A DNA stretch of 42,071 nt from Deltaproteobacteria bacterium (GCA_021413675.1 JAIOQA010000350.1:1-42071); one strand, 5' to 3'; counted from the first letter of the stretch, positions 14,861-23,834 are shown. Made by a program: numbers and translations. The notes: generated from the sequence alone by a model not told the origin.

Positions 14861-15765
14861 GATGAAGCGCCCCGGCGGCGCGCGTGGGCGCGGCCGAAGA
14901 AGAAGATGACGTTGCCGGCGATGATCGCGAGGATCACGACCAGGTAGCCGATGTTGAGGACGTCGGCGCCGGCGGTCGCCGAGCCCTTCTTGCCGACCAG
15001 CGCCTCGTACTCGGCGGCGGCGGCGAGCCCGCCGACCAGGCCCTCGAGCTGGCCGGTCTGCACGTACGGCGTGAGGTCGGTGATCGACACCGCCGTGCAC
15101 GCTGCCACCATGTGCAGGTTGTAGCGGGTCTGTACGTACTGGACGTATTCCTTGGCGCCGGGCGCGCCGCCCGAGACCATGACGATCAGCGGCAGATCCT
15201 TGAGCTGCTTGATCCCCTGCATCATCGGGATGTCGTCGAAGGGCGTGCCGTCCGCGGCGTGGCCATCGAAGGTCTTGCGCAGGTCGGCGCCCATGTTGGC
15301 GATGAACGCCGCCTTGCCCTCGCGGAAGCCCAGGTACACGTAATCGACGTTCTTCTTGTACGCGCGGTCGGGGAGCCCGTCGTAGTCGGGCGTGCCGGGC
15401 GGCGCTAGCGGCTGCTCGATCGCCTCGCGGATCCACCGCTCGACCAGCGGCGGCGCCTGGTACCAGGTCGTCACCACGAGCAGCTTCACGCCCTTGCGCT
15501 TGAGCTGCAGGATCACCGAGCGGTAGTACGGCTCGAGCTCGGGCGTCGCCGCCGGATCGAGATCGATCGAGACCAGCACGACGTCGCCGGGCTTGAGGTT
15601 CTCGACCGCGTAGAACGCGGCCTTGGTCATCGCGCCGGGCTTGATCGGCAGGCCGAGCGGGAAGATCAGCGGCACGACGATCGCGAGGCCCATCAGCAGG
15701 AACAGCCAGCGCCGATCGAAGCGCTGCAGCCGCGCGGTCCAGTGCTCCGGGACTTGCGTCGACAT
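14857..15765 (-). CDS. Membrane-anchored protein of unknown function (operon subunit)
   Basis: 302 residues. There is a short cytosolic start, one transmembrane segment at about 20-40 (WLFLLMGLAIVVPLIFPLG), a large soluble domain of about 230 residues with alternating beta strands and helices (PGDVVLVSIDLDPAAT, then VKLLVVTTWYQAPP, VDYVYLGFREGKAAFI, LPLIVMVSGGAPG), and a C-terminal transmembrane segment (about 268-290). The alpha/beta pattern suggests a Rossmann-like domain, but no nucleotide motif is visible. It overlaps the next gene by 4 bases and follows the previous one through a TGATG junction, so it is translated as part of the same complex. Function unknown. Confidence 0.78.
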   Translation of the reverse strand: MSTQVPEHWTARLQRFDRRWLFLLMGLAIVVPLIFPLGLPIKPGAMTKAAFYAVENLKPGDVVLVSIDLDPAATPELEPYYRSVILQLKRKGVKLLVVTTWYQAPPLVERWIREAIEQPLAPPGTPDYDGLPDRAYKKNVDYVYLGFREGKAAFIANMGADLRKTFDGHAADGTPFDDIPMMQGIKQLKDLPLIVMVSGGAPGAKEYVQYVQTRYNLHMVAACTAVSITDLTPYVQTGQLEGLVGGLAAAAEYEALVGKKGSATAGADVLNIGYLVVILAIIAGNVIFFFGRAHARRRGASS

Positions 15766-16685
15766 CACTCGGACCCCAGGTGCGAGCGCTCGAGCCCGAG
15801 GATGATGCGGAGGCTGGTCGCGATCGCGCCGATCGCCGCGCCCATCATGATCGCGCGCCGGCCGCCGTTGTTGGGGATGTCGAGGATCCACTGCTTGATC
15901 TCGGGCAGGTCGTCCGAGATCCACGCGCCGATCGGCGCGGTGCCGAGCATGACGATGATCGCCGAGACCAGGAGCAGCGTGGCCTCGACGTTGCGCATGC
16001 GGAACGCGCGGAACGCCGCCGACACCACGAAGAACGCGAGCAGCGCGAACATCGTCGCGTTGCAAGGCGCGAACACGTGCTCGTAGAGCCAGACATAGAC
16101 CCGCCCGCGCGTGCCCCACATCATCGGCGGATCGGCGGTGACGGTCACGACCGCGCCCGCGGCGAGCGTGACGTCGGCGGTGTAGTCCTCGTAGCCGCCG
16201 ACCCGGCGATAGACCTTGATCGACACCGGGCCGGGATCGACCACCGCCTCGAACTGCGGCGAGGCGTACGCGCCGCGCTGCACCGCCGGGCCCTGGACCG
16301 GGCCGGCCTGGACCATGACGTCGTCGGGCGCGTTGACCCGGACCAGCGCCTTGCCCGCGGGCGCGCCGGTCGGGGTGATCGCGTAGGTGCCGGCCTCGCC
16401 GGTGCCGAGCACCTTCTGCCACTTGAGGCCGGCGAGCAGCATCACCGCCGCCGCCGCCACCATCACGACCTTGTACTGCCAGTCGCGCTCGCGCCGGCGG
16501 ATCTTCGGGTAGTTGACCTGGATCAGGTTGACGCCGCCGAGGATGAACGCGAACGCGCCGATGATCGCCGCCCAGGTCTGGAACTCGGTGGTGAGCCACC
16601 GGACCTTCCAGTGCGGCACGTAGAACTCGGCCAGGGCGTAGAACCCGACCATGACCCCGAGCGCGATCGGCAGCGTCTTCTTCAT
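15765..16685 (-). CDS. Multi-spanning membrane protein with beta-sandwich insert, unknown function
   Basis: 306 residues. Transmembrane segments lie at about 5-22, 37-57 and 73-90. A periplasmic or cytosolic beta-rich domain follows (about 95-190: ALVRVNAPDDVMVQAG, VDPGPVSIKVYRRVGGYEDYTADVTLAAGAVVTV). More transmembrane helices lie at about 208-230, 238-256 and 278-296. The insert has the strand spacing of a small Ig-like or PEGA-like domain. Start ATG 16685 overlaps the stop of the upstream gene (ATGA). Its stop and the next ATG form TGATG. It is the third gene of the six-gene operon; no known family was recognised. Confidence 0.78.
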   Translation of the reverse strand: MKKTLPIALGVMVGFYALAEFYVPHWKVRWLTTEFQTWAAIIGAFAFILGGVNLIQVNYPKIRRRERDWQYKVVMVAAAAVMLLAGLKWQKVLGTGEAGTYAITPTGAPAGKALVRVNAPDDVMVQAGPVQGPAVQRGAYASPQFEAVVDPGPVSIKVYRRVGGYEDYTADVTLAAGAVVTVTADPPMMWGTRGRVYVWLYEHVFAPCNATMFALLAFFVVSAAFRAFRMRNVEATLLLVSAIIVMLGTAPIGAWISDDLPEIKQWILDIPNNGGRRAIMMGAAIGAIATSLRIILGLERSHLGSE

Positions 16686-18172
16686 GGGATGAGCGCCGGC
16701 CCGAGCTCGTAGATGCCGAGGGTCGCGAGCGCGACGCCGACGATGACGGTCGCGAGGATGAGGAGCTTCATCGTGTCGCCGGCCTTGAGCTGCGCGAGCA
16801 GCGTGGGCTCGCGCGTGAGGTAGGCCGAGGTCGCGTAGAGCTCCTCGCCGATCAGCGTGTAGTCGCAGGCCGCGATGAAGAACGGCAGCTGCGTGAACTC
16901 GGCGGTGCCGGCGATCTGGATCGCGCCGACGACGAAGCCGGTCTCGCTGAGCATCAGCGACTCGGCGTAGAAGCGGCCGAGGAAGATGTTGGTCGCGGGC
17001 TTGTCGCGCAGGATCATGCCGTTGATCGCGGCGGCGTACGCGAACTGCTCCGAGGTCATGAACATGACGTTCTCGGGGCGGTGGGCGTCGGGGCGGCCGG
17101 CGTTGGCGTAGCCCTGGCGCACGATCTCCTCGGCCACGACCATCGTCAGCGGGAACAGGTTCGCGACCTTGAGCTCGGTGTCGTAGGCCGCGGTCATCTC
17201 GGCGACGTGGCCGAGGATGAGCAACGACGCCATCGTCTGGATGTCCTGGATCTCCTCGGTGCCGGTGACGTAGAGCACCGGCCGGCCCATCTCGGTCGAG
17301 CGGCCGATCGCGTCCTCGATCGCGTCGACGCCGGGGATGCGGCGGATGAACATGTCCTTGCCGCGGGTCTTGGCGCGCCGCGCGAACACGAAGAACGCGA
17401 TACCGGTGACCGCGATGAACGCGAGGAAGAACCAGCGCGCGCCGTTCCACCACGCGGCCTCGGCCGAGACCACCCAGGTCTGCACGCCGGGCTCGGGGAA
17501 GCCGGTGATCGTGCCGGCTTCGGCGCCGGGGGTCGCCGGCACCAGGCCGTAGACGTAGTCGGTGCCGGGTAGGACCTCGTCGACGAAGCTGCCCTTGCCG
17601 TCGGCGGAGTCGGCGATCTCGACCAGCTTCCACACGCCGATGTCCATGTCCTTGGCGAGCACGAGCCCGGCGAGCGGGACCGGCTTGCCGAGGTGGGGCG
17701 TGGGCGCGAGCGCGTCGCGGGTGCTCAGGTTGCCGGCGGTGAACTCGGCGCCGAACGCATCGCCCTCGGTGATCGCGACCCCGCCGGTGCCCTCGTGGGG
17801 CGTCTCGCCTTCGAGCACCGGCCGGCGGAACACCAGCAGCATGGCCGGCTTGCCGTGGTAGCGCCGCTCCCACTGGATCTGGATGTGCTTGCCGTCGGTG
17901 CTGTCGGCGCTGTCGGGGCGACCGAGCTGGATCCACCAGGCGTACTGCTCGCCGGGGTTCTTGGGATCGGGCGCGGGGAACGGCGAGACCGGTTTTGGCG
18001 GCGGCGTGGGCGAGGCCGCGGGGGCCGCGGCGGGCGGGATCGGGAGATCGGGCGCGGGCTCGGCGGGCGCGGGCTCGGCAGCCGCCGGCTCGCTCGCCGG
18101 ATCGGGCTGCGCGACCGCGGTCGTGGCGAGCATCGCGCCCAGCGCGATCGCGAGCAGGAAGCGGGACCTCAT
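16682..18172 (-). CDS. Signal-peptide-bearing membrane protein, possibly DUF6754 family
   Basis: 496 residues. The N-terminal signal MRSRFLLAIALGAMLATTAVAQ is followed by a Pro/Ala/Glu-rich segment (about 23-70). A beta-rich extracytoplasmic domain (about 75-225) has fibronectin-like features (VPATPGAEAGTITGFPEPG). A transmembrane helix lies at about 237-257 (ARWFFLAFIAVTGIAFFVFA), then a cytosolic domain of about 200 residues (DMFIRRIPGVDAIEDAIGRSTEMGRPVLYVTG... and TMASLLILGHVAEMTAAYDTELKV), and a C-terminal helix (LLILATVIVGVALATLGIY). The cytosolic block resembles the uncharacterised DUF6754 domain from memory; I am not certain. ATGA overlap with the upstream gene. Probably a core subunit of the operon's membrane complex. 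Confidence 0.75.
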   Translation of the reverse strand: MRSRFLLAIALGAMLATTAVAQPDPASEPAAAEPAPAEPAPDLPIPPAAAPAASPTPPPKPVSPFPAPDPKNPGEQYAWWIQLGRPDSADSTDGKHIQIQWERRYHGKPAMLLVFRRPVLEGETPHEGTGGVAITEGDAFGAEFTAGNLSTRDALAPTPHLGKPVPLAGLVLAKDMDIGVWKLVEIADSADGKGSFVDEVLPGTDYVYGLVPATPGAEAGTITGFPEPGVQTWVVSAEAAWWNGARWFFLAFIAVTGIAFFVFARRAKTRGKDMFIRRIPGVDAIEDAIGRSTEMGRPVLYVTGTEEIQDIQTMASLLILGHVAEMTAAYDTELKVANLFPLTMVVAEEIVRQGYANAGRPDAHRPENVMFMTSEQFAYAAAINGMILRDKPATNIFLGRFYAESLMLSETGFVVGAIQIAGTAEFTQLPFFIAACDYTLIGEELYATSAYLTREPTLLAQLKAGDTMKLLILATVIVGVALATLGIYELGPALIP

Positions 18173-19308
18173 CGCTCGATCACCTCGACGTTGGCGCGCG
18201 GCACGACGATCGTGTCGCCCTTGCCGAAGTCGACCTCGAGCACGCGGACCTTGGTCTCCGACGGCATCGTGTGCAATTCGACCGGCAGCTTCGAGACCAC
18301 CCCGATGCGCCCGAAGTACGGCGCGCGGATGCAGCGGACCGGCGCGCCGATGTCGAGGCCGATCACCGCGTCGGCGTCGGTCGCGGCCGCGTCCTCGCTG
18401 TGCGGCACCACCACCTCGGGCCGGATCACGCCGGCGCGGATCTGGGTCGCGCCGTTCACGGAGGCGCGCTTGCCCGCCAGGCTGGCGAGCAGCTCGAAGG
18501 TCGCGCGCGCCATCGCGATGTCGCCGAAGCCCTCGGTCACGACCAGCGTGGTCGCGAGCGGCTCGTTGCCGGTCACCGCCACGCCGACGTCGTAGCCGAG
18601 CAGCTCCTTCACGTCCTGGTACGCGAAGCCGCCGCACACCACCGCGGCGACCTCGAGCTCGATCGCCTTGCGCAGCGCCGCGAGCGACGCGCGCCCGCCG
18701 CCGACGACGATCTTGCCGGCGTGCTCGGCGCGCAGGTCGCCGGCCTCGAGCGGCTGATCCGGGCGCTTCGCGACCATCGCGATCGGCGCGGTGACCTCGC
18801 CGGCGAGCCCGAAGATGCCCTGCACCAGCGCGGCGCGCGACTCGACGATCACGCCCTCGTCGGGGATGATCTCGACGATCGTGCCGTCGACGTAGGCGGT
18901 GACCTCGACCGGGATCGGCGGCTCGCGGAACACCGCCGAGCCGGTCACGCTCGACACCGACTCGAGCACGCCATCGACCGGCGAGGTCGCGGTCGACGTG
19001 AACAGCCCGAAGAAGCTCTTCGACCGGGCCACGACCTGCCCCTTGGTGACCGGATCGCCGACGGCGACCGTGAGCACACCCGCCAGCTCGTCGGGCATCA
19101 CGCCGAGGAGGTTGGCGAGGCTGGCGATGTTCACCTTGCCGGGCAGCGCGGTGCGCGCGACCACGGTCTGCGCGCTGACCTTGTCGCCGACCTTCGCGAC
19201 CACCGTGCCCGGCATCGGCAAGCGACGCGTCTTCCGCACGAGCGTCGAGCGCGTGACGGTGAGGCCAGGTGTGTACGCGTCGCCCATCGAGAGCGGCGGA
19301 GCATACAC
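18169..19308 (-). CDS. Barrel-sandwich-hybrid protein with C-terminal KOW-like segment, first gene of the membrane operon
   Basis: 379 residues from GTG 19308 (AGGG six bases upstream); the ATG at 19287 would remove seven residues and is equally possible. There is no signal peptide. Residues about 28-60 and 90-140 look like lipoyl/RnfC-type barrel-sandwich repeats (RRLPMPGTVVAKVGDKV, and TSPVDGVLESVSSVTG...AYVDGTIVEIIPDEG). Residues about 165-290 contain an alpha/beta block (KIVVGGGRASLAALRKAIEL, VAAVVCGGFAYQDVKEL, TTLVVTEGFGDIAMA). The end (APYFGRIGVVSKLP...VRVLEVDFGKGDTIVVPRANVEVIE) is KOW-like. The gene leads the six-gene operon, its stop overlapping the next start by 4 bases. Function is unknown; a cytosolic partner of the membrane subunits is inferred. 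Confidence 0.78.
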   Translation of the reverse strand: MYAPPLSMGDAYTPGLTVTRSTLVRKTRRLPMPGTVVAKVGDKVSAQTVVARTALPGKVNIASLANLLGVMPDELAGVLTVAVGDPVTKGQVVARSKSFFGLFTSTATSPVDGVLESVSSVTGSAVFREPPIPVEVTAYVDGTIVEIIPDEGVIVESRAALVQGIFGLAGEVTAPIAMVAKRPDQPLEAGDLRAEHAGKIVVGGGRASLAALRKAIELEVAAVVCGGFAYQDVKELLGYDVGVAVTGNEPLATTLVVTEGFGDIAMARATFELLASLAGKRASVNGATQIRAGVIRPEVVVPHSEDAAATDADAVIGLDIGAPVRCIRAPYFGRIGVVSKLPVELHTMPSETKVRVLEVDFGKGDTIVVPRANVEVIER

Positions 19309-19458
19309 AACGAGCCCTGCCGATCAAACGCGCGCAGCCACTGGCCGGACCGTTGACGTACGACACGCTCGAAAGTCGTGGTTGGCGAGAGTGAGCGGGA
19401 TCCACGCGCTGGGCTCATCTAGTGAAGCCTCGTCCGCAATGACGCACGGCGTTGCTCG

Positions 19459-19490
19459 TTGACAAGGGGGGACTCCGAAGGCTGTATGCC
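19459..19490 (+). promoter_or_regulatory. Candidate promoter of the terpenoid cluster (leaderless)
   Basis: TTGACA at 19459-19464 is a perfect -35 consensus. Downstream, GCTGTATGCC (19481-19490) offers a weak -10: TGTATG with an 18-base spacer or TATGCC with 20. TATGCC ends six bases before the ATG at 19497, so transcription may begin at the start codon. No ribosome site is seen. Confidence 0.4.
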
Positions 19491-19496
19491 GCCCGC

Positions 19497-20546
19497 ATGC
19501 TTTCCCCCTCCGTCGGTCCTGCGCGCGCCTCCGTATCACCGGCGCACAGCGCCCCGCCCGAGCTGCCCGAGCTGCAGGCGATCGAGATCCTGCTGCGCGA
19601 CCTCTGCGCCGGCCATCGCGACGACCTGCTCGGCCGCATCGCGTGGGAGCACATCGGCAGCGGCGGCAAGCGGCTGCGCGCGCGGCTCGGGCTGCAGGCG
19701 GTCACCGCGCTCGGCGGCCGCGCGACCGCCGGCATCGCGTGGGGCGCGGCGTGCGAGCTCCTGCATAACGCATCGCTCATCCACGACGACATCCAGGACG
19801 GCGACATCCTGCGCCGCGGTCAGCCCGCGCTGTGGTCGCGCTACGGCGTGGCCCAGGCGATCAACGCCGGCGATCTCTGCATCGCGCTCGGCTACGCCGC
19901 GATCGATCAGGTCCCGGTCGCCGACGCGACCAAGTGGCAGCTGACCCGCATCCTCGCGCGCGCGTCCGAGCTGATCGTGCGCGGCCAGGCCGCCGAGATG
20001 TCGCTCCTCTCGCGCGGCGTGCCGACCTGGGCCGACTACGCGTCGTGCGTCGAGGGCAAGACCTCGGCGCTGTTCGCGCTGCCGATCGAGGGCGCGGCGA
20101 TCGTCGCCGGCAAGAGCCTCGACGAGGCCGCGGCGATCGCCGATGCGTGCCGCCCGCTCGGCCTCTTGTTCCAGATCCAGGACGACGTGCTCGATCTGTT
20201 CGGCGAGAACGGCCGCGACATGGCCGGCTCGGACCTGGCGCAGGCCGGCAAGGCGTCGGCGTTCGTCGTCGAGCAGCTCCGGCTCGATCCCTCGAGCGAG
20301 CGCTGGCTGATGGATGTGGTGATGGCGCCGCGCGAGACCACGACGCGCGCGCAGATCGACGCGATCATCGCGCGCTTCGCCCACGAGGGCGCGCTCGCCG
20401 CGGTCTGGCAGCGCATGGACGCGATCCAGGCCCACCTGCGCGACGCGCCCGAGCTGGCGCGGGTCCCCGGGCTGCGCGCGCTCATCGATGGCTTCGTCGC
20501 GGTCGCGCTGCGACCGGTCGCCCACACCCGACCGCGAGCGTCGTGA
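19497..20546 (+). CDS. Polyprenyl (geranylgeranyl-type) diphosphate synthase
   Basis: 349 residues, normal for trans-isoprenyl diphosphate synthases, which elongate allylic diphosphates with IPP. Substrate-binding residues are intact: GSGGKRLRARL (54-64), first Asp-rich motif DDIQD at 97-101 followed by GDILRRGQP, and second Asp-rich motif QIQDDVLDLFGE with DDVLD at 229-233. The residues four and five places before the first motif are small (Ala/Ser), not aromatic, which in this family favours C20 or longer chains over farnesyl. Start 19497 is chosen because the upstream sequence reads as a promoter. The stop overlaps the next ATG (TGATG). It is the first gene of the terpenoid cluster and supplies its prenyl donor. 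Confidence 0.94.
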   Translation: MLSPSVGPARASVSPAHSAPPELPELQAIEILLRDLCAGHRDDLLGRIAWEHIGSGGKRLRARLGLQAVTALGGRATAGIAWGAACELLHNASLIHDDIQDGDILRRGQPALWSRYGVAQAINAGDLCIALGYAAIDQVPVADATKWQLTRILARASELIVRGQAAEMSLLSRGVPTWADYASCVEGKTSALFALPIEGAAIVAGKSLDEAAAIADACRPLGLLFQIQDDVLDLFGENGRDMAGSDLAQAGKASAFVVEQLRLDPSSERWLMDVVMAPRETTTRAQIDAIIARFAHEGALAAVWQRMDAIQAHLRDAPELARVPGLRALIDGFVAVALRPVAHTRPRAS

Positions 20547-21460
20547 TGCCCGCGCTCGGCTGGCTCCGCGCGCGGCTCGCGCTCGGCAAGTTCAAGATCG
20601 TCGAGCTCTGGCTCGGCTTCTTCGTCGGCGTTTCGCTGCTCGGCGGCGATGCGCTGCGCGATGGGCGGGTGCTCGCCATCCTCGGCGCGATCCTCGTCAC
20701 CGGCATCGCGGTCATCGCCGCGACCTGCAGCCTCGACGACATCACCGGCGTGCGCGACGGCGTCGATCAGGCCAACCACTCGAACGGCGCGCGCTGGGGC
20801 GTGGCCAAGCCGATCCTGACCGGCGACCTCGCCGAGCGATCGGCGTTCTCGTTCGTGCGCGTGCTCGGCGCGGTCGGCGCGGCAGCCTACGCGGTCGCGC
20901 TGGCGCTGGCCTGGCCGCTGCCCGCGTGGCTCCTCGTCACGATGACCGCGATGATGGTGATCGCGCTCAACTACTCGTACGGGCTCAAGCTCAGCTATCA
21001 CGGCGCCGGCGAGCTGGTGATCTTCATCGGCGGCGCCGGCACGGTGTTCGTGCCCTACGCGCTCGCGACCCGCTCGATCAGCGCCGCGGTCATCGTCAGC
21101 GCGATCCTCGTCGGCGCCTGGCACGCGCAGGTCGTGGTGTTCTCGAACACCAACGATCGCGCCGGCGACCGCGCCACCCAGCGCATGACGATCGCAGCGC
21201 GGACCTCGCCGCGCGGCAACAAGATCTACATCGCGTCCCTGTTCGCGATCGTGTGGGCCACCACCGCGGTCGCGCTCGCGACCCACGTGCTGTCGCCGTG
21301 GACGATCGCCGCGCTCGCCCCGGTCTGGGGCCTGCAGCTCTACCAGCTGTGGAGCGGCCTCGGCCGCGACCAGTGGCTGCGCGCGCGCCTCGCCGGCTTC
21401 CGCGTGCTGCGGGTCGGGATCCTCGCGCTCACCCTCGTCAACTTCCTCGCGCCGTCATGA
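20546..21460 (+). CDS. UbiA/MenA-family membrane prenyltransferase
   Basis: 304 residues with about eight transmembrane helices. The first diphosphate-binding motif is altered: DDITGVRDGVD at 64-74, where the family usually has N-D-x-x-D-x-x-x-G/I-x-D; the MenA-like G-x-D end is kept. The second motif is typical: NTNDRAGDRATQR (201-213). Between them, NYSYGLKLSYHGAGELVIFIGGAG (142-165) matches the MenA-type Y-x-x-x-x-K...GxGE block. The enzyme should move a prenyl chain from the diphosphate made by the preceding enzyme to an acceptor, perhaps aromatic; the acceptor is unknown. Its stop and the next start overlap as ATGA. The unusual first motif could mean altered chemistry, as in UbiA-type terpene cyclases. 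Confidence 0.9.
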   Translation: MPALGWLRARLALGKFKIVELWLGFFVGVSLLGGDALRDGRVLAILGAILVTGIAVIAATCSLDDITGVRDGVDQANHSNGARWGVAKPILTGDLAERSAFSFVRVLGAVGAAAYAVALALAWPLPAWLLVTMTAMMVIALNYSYGLKLSYHGAGELVIFIGGAGTVFVPYALATRSISAAVIVSAILVGAWHAQVVVFSNTNDRAGDRATQRMTIAARTSPRGNKIYIASLFAIVWATTAVALATHVLSPWTIAALAPVWGLQLYQLWSGLGRDQWLRARLAGFRVLRVGILALTLVNFLAPS

Positions 21461-22800
21461 GCTTCCACGCCATCAACGCCCTGTTCGACTCGCTCGGCGA
21501 GTCGGTGAGCCCGAACTCGTGCGACGTCGTCGTGATCGACGGCCGGCTCGATCACGCGCGGCTGCGCGCGGCGATCGCCCAGACCCTCGCGCGTCACCCG
21601 ATCCTGTGCCGGCCGCTGGGCGCGCGCGATGGCATCGATCACGACCTGCCGATCGACCTGCGCTTCCACGCGCTGCCCGACGACGCGGCGCGGGTCGACG
21701 CTCACCTGCTCGCGCAGATCTGGGACGAGCCGCTGGATCGCGGTGGCCGCCCGGTGCGGTTCCACGTCACCGAGACCCCGACCCGCACGTACCTGCAGAC
21801 GATCCACACCCACGTCTACGCCGACGCGACCGCCTGCTACACGCTGACCGAGCAGCTCGCCGCGGCGTACGCGGGCCATGTCTCGATCGATGACGAGATG
21901 CCCGCGCTGGCGTGGCCGCAGCCGAGGTTGCGCGAGGCGGTGCGCATGCGCCTGCGCGGCCTCGCCCAGCTCGCGCGCGATCTCGTGCGCCCGTTCAGCG
22001 GCCTCGCGGTCCCCGCGCATCGCCCGGGCGCCCGCAAGATGACGCGCATCGTGCTCGACGAGCGCGAGACCGCGCAGCTGCGCCGGGTCGCGCGCGAGCG
22101 CGGCCACTCGATCCACGCCTGCTTCCAGCTCGCGATGCTGCGCGCGGCGCACGCCTACAATGCCGCGCGCGGCGTCGATCGCCCGACGGTGCGGCTCTGG
22201 GACTTCTTCTCGCTGCGGCCGATGCTCGAGACCACCGGGCCGCGCTACGACTGCCTCGCACTGATCTATCCCGTCGATCTCGACGCGCGCTGGTCGGACG
22301 CCGAGACCACCGCGCACTGCGCCGAGGTCGTGCAGCGCATGCGCGGCGGCGAGCTCGCGGTCCACGCCCAGCGCCTCGACTCGATGTTCCGCGCCGCCGG
22401 TCGGCGCTCGCCGATGCCGGGCTTCGCGCGGCTCTGGCCGTCGCTGTTCAAGAGCAACGTCTTCCTCACCAACCCCGGCGTGTGCCCGTCGACCCTGCCG
22501 CGGTTCGGCGACGCCCCCGTGATCGACTACGTCACGTTCCCGCAGCTGTTCGCGCCGGCCGACGTGATGTTCGTGTTCTCGACCTTCCGCGATCGCCTGC
22601 GCATCCACGTCGTGCACGACGAGGCCGCGTTCGCCGGCGAGTTTCACGAGGGACTGCTGCGGCCGTTCCTGCGCGAGCTCGACGCCCAGGCCGGGCTCCA
22701 CCTCGACGCGCCGATGCGCGACGGCTTCGTCGCGACCTGGACCGCGCGCCCGGCGCCAACCGACAAGCACCGCGCCCTGCGGACGGAAGCACACCCATGA
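21457..22800 (+). CDS. Condensation-fold acyltransferase (PapA/NRPS C-domain superfamily), stand-alone
   Basis: 447 residues, the size of the two-lobed chloramphenicol-acetyltransferase-like fold. N-terminal block: CDVVVIDGRLDHARLRAAIAQTLARHPIL (22-50), typical of the first helix and strand of condensation domains. The HHxxxD active site reads HTHVYAD (117-123): the second, catalytic His119 and Asp123 are kept, the first His is Thr. Later FLTNPGVCPSTLP and VMFVFSTFRDRLRIHVVHDEAAF match the second lobe. No carrier-protein or adenylation domain is attached, so it likely acylates a free hydroxyl or amine of the terpenoid product with an acyl-CoA. ATGA overlaps join it to both neighbours in the cluster. 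Confidence 0.85.
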   Translation: MSFHAINALFDSLGESVSPNSCDVVVIDGRLDHARLRAAIAQTLARHPILCRPLGARDGIDHDLPIDLRFHALPDDAARVDAHLLAQIWDEPLDRGGRPVRFHVTETPTRTYLQTIHTHVYADATACYTLTEQLAAAYAGHVSIDDEMPALAWPQPRLREAVRMRLRGLAQLARDLVRPFSGLAVPAHRPGARKMTRIVLDERETAQLRRVARERGHSIHACFQLAMLRAAHAYNAARGVDRPTVRLWDFFSLRPMLETTGPRYDCLALIYPVDLDARWSDAETTAHCAEVVQRMRGGELAVHAQRLDSMFRAAGRRSPMPGFARLWPSLFKSNVFLTNPGVCPSTLPRFGDAPVIDYVTFPQLFAPADVMFVFSTFRDRLRIHVVHDEAAFAGEFHEGLLRPFLRELDAQAGLHLDAPMRDGFVATWTARPAPTDKHRALRTEAHP

Positions 22801-23834
22801 AGCTCAAGACCGCGCTCGCCCTGTCCCGTGGAGGTCGCCTGCGCCTCCTGTGGAAGGTCACCAGCCTGTTCAACCCGATCTACCGGATCAGCTTCGTCGC
22901 GGCGGCCTCGACCTGCGGCCTCCTCAAGCTACTGGTCGATGGACCGCGGCCGCTCGCCGAGATCGCCGAGACCCTCGCGCCCGATCCATCGACGCACGCC
23001 GGCCTCGAGGCCTGGCTCGATCTGGGCGTGCGCCTGCGCGAGCTCGCGAAGGACGAGTACGGCTACCACCTCGCCGGCTTCCTCGCGCGCCGCCTCGCCG
23101 ATCCCGCCAACGACGAGGTCGCCGCGCTGGTCGAGGAGGTCGCGTCGTTCCACCACAAGCTGATCCTCGAGTCGCCGGCGCGGTGGAAGCGCGGCGCCCT
23201 GTGGCAGGCCGCCGAGCACGACGGCGAGCTGATCGCGCGCTCGTCGCGGATCATGGAGCCGTTCCTGTTCCAGACGATCGATCAGGAGATGCCGCGCACC
23301 GGCGCGCTGCGCATGCTCGAGGTCGCGTGCGGCGCCGGCACGTACATCCGCTACGCCGCCGAGCGCAACCCGCAGCTCACCGCGGTCGGCCTCGAGCTGC
23401 AGCCCGATGTCGCCGCGTCGACCGCCGCCGCCGCGAAGACCTGGGGCATGGACGATCGCGTGACGATCGAGTGCGGCGACATCCGCCACCGCGATGGCGA
23501 CGGCAGCTTCGATGTCGTCACGCTCTACAACGCGATCTACTACTTCTCCGTCGCCGAGCGCGTCGCCCTGCTCACGCGCCTGCGCTCGTACCTCAAGCCC
23601 GGCGGTCGCCTGATCCTGTCGACCTCGTGCCGCAACGGCTCGCCCGGCATGCAGCTGCTCAACGTCTGGACCAGCAACGTCGCCGGCTTCGGGCCCCTGC
23701 CCGTGCCTGGCGAGGTCGAGGCGCAGATGCGCCTTGCCGGCTTCGGCGCGATCGCGACCACCAAGGTCATCCCCGGCGAGCAGTACTACGCGTTCGTCGC
23801 GACCGCGCCACGCACCGCCGAGCTCGCGGCGTAG
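22797..23834 (+). CDS. SAM-dependent class I methyltransferase
   Basis: 345 residues. The N-terminal 150 residues are helical and look like the dimerisation/winged-helix part of small-molecule O-methyltransferases (STCGLLKLLVDGPRPLAEIAETL). The Rossmann domain follows: motif I RMLEVACGAGTYIRYAAE (172-189), acidic residue after the second strand in LTAVGLELQPDV, then VTIECGDIRHRDGDGSFDVVTLYNAIYYF, and LRSYLKPGGRLILST. This is the set expected for a SAM-binding natural-product methyltransferase. Its ATG overlaps the previous stop (ATGA), and the membrane cyclase gene starts 17 bases later. The substrate is probably the prenylated intermediate of the cluster. Confidence 0.92.
   Translation: MKLKTALALSRGGRLRLLWKVTSLFNPIYRISFVAAASTCGLLKLLVDGPRPLAEIAETLAPDPSTHAGLEAWLDLGVRLRELAKDEYGYHLAGFLARRLADPANDEVAALVEEVASFHHKLILESPARWKRGALWQAAEHDGELIARSSRIMEPFLFQTIDQEMPRTGALRMLEVACGAGTYIRYAAERNPQLTAVGLELQPDVAASTAAAAKTWGMDDRVTIECGDIRHRDGDGSFDVVTLYNAIYYFSVAERVALLTRLRSYLKPGGRLILSTSCRNGSPGMQLLNVWTSNVAGFGPLPVPGEVEAQMRLAGFGAIATTKVIPGEQYYAFVATAPRTAELAA

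Noticed and set aside
19452..19497. TTG start at 19452 for the prenyl synthase
   Set aside because: It would place the perfect TTGACA element and the -10 inside the gene and adds residues unlike the family N-terminus.
21457..22800. Non-ribosomal peptide synthetase module
   Set aside because: Only a stand-alone condensation-fold protein is present; no adenylation or carrier domain exists nearby.
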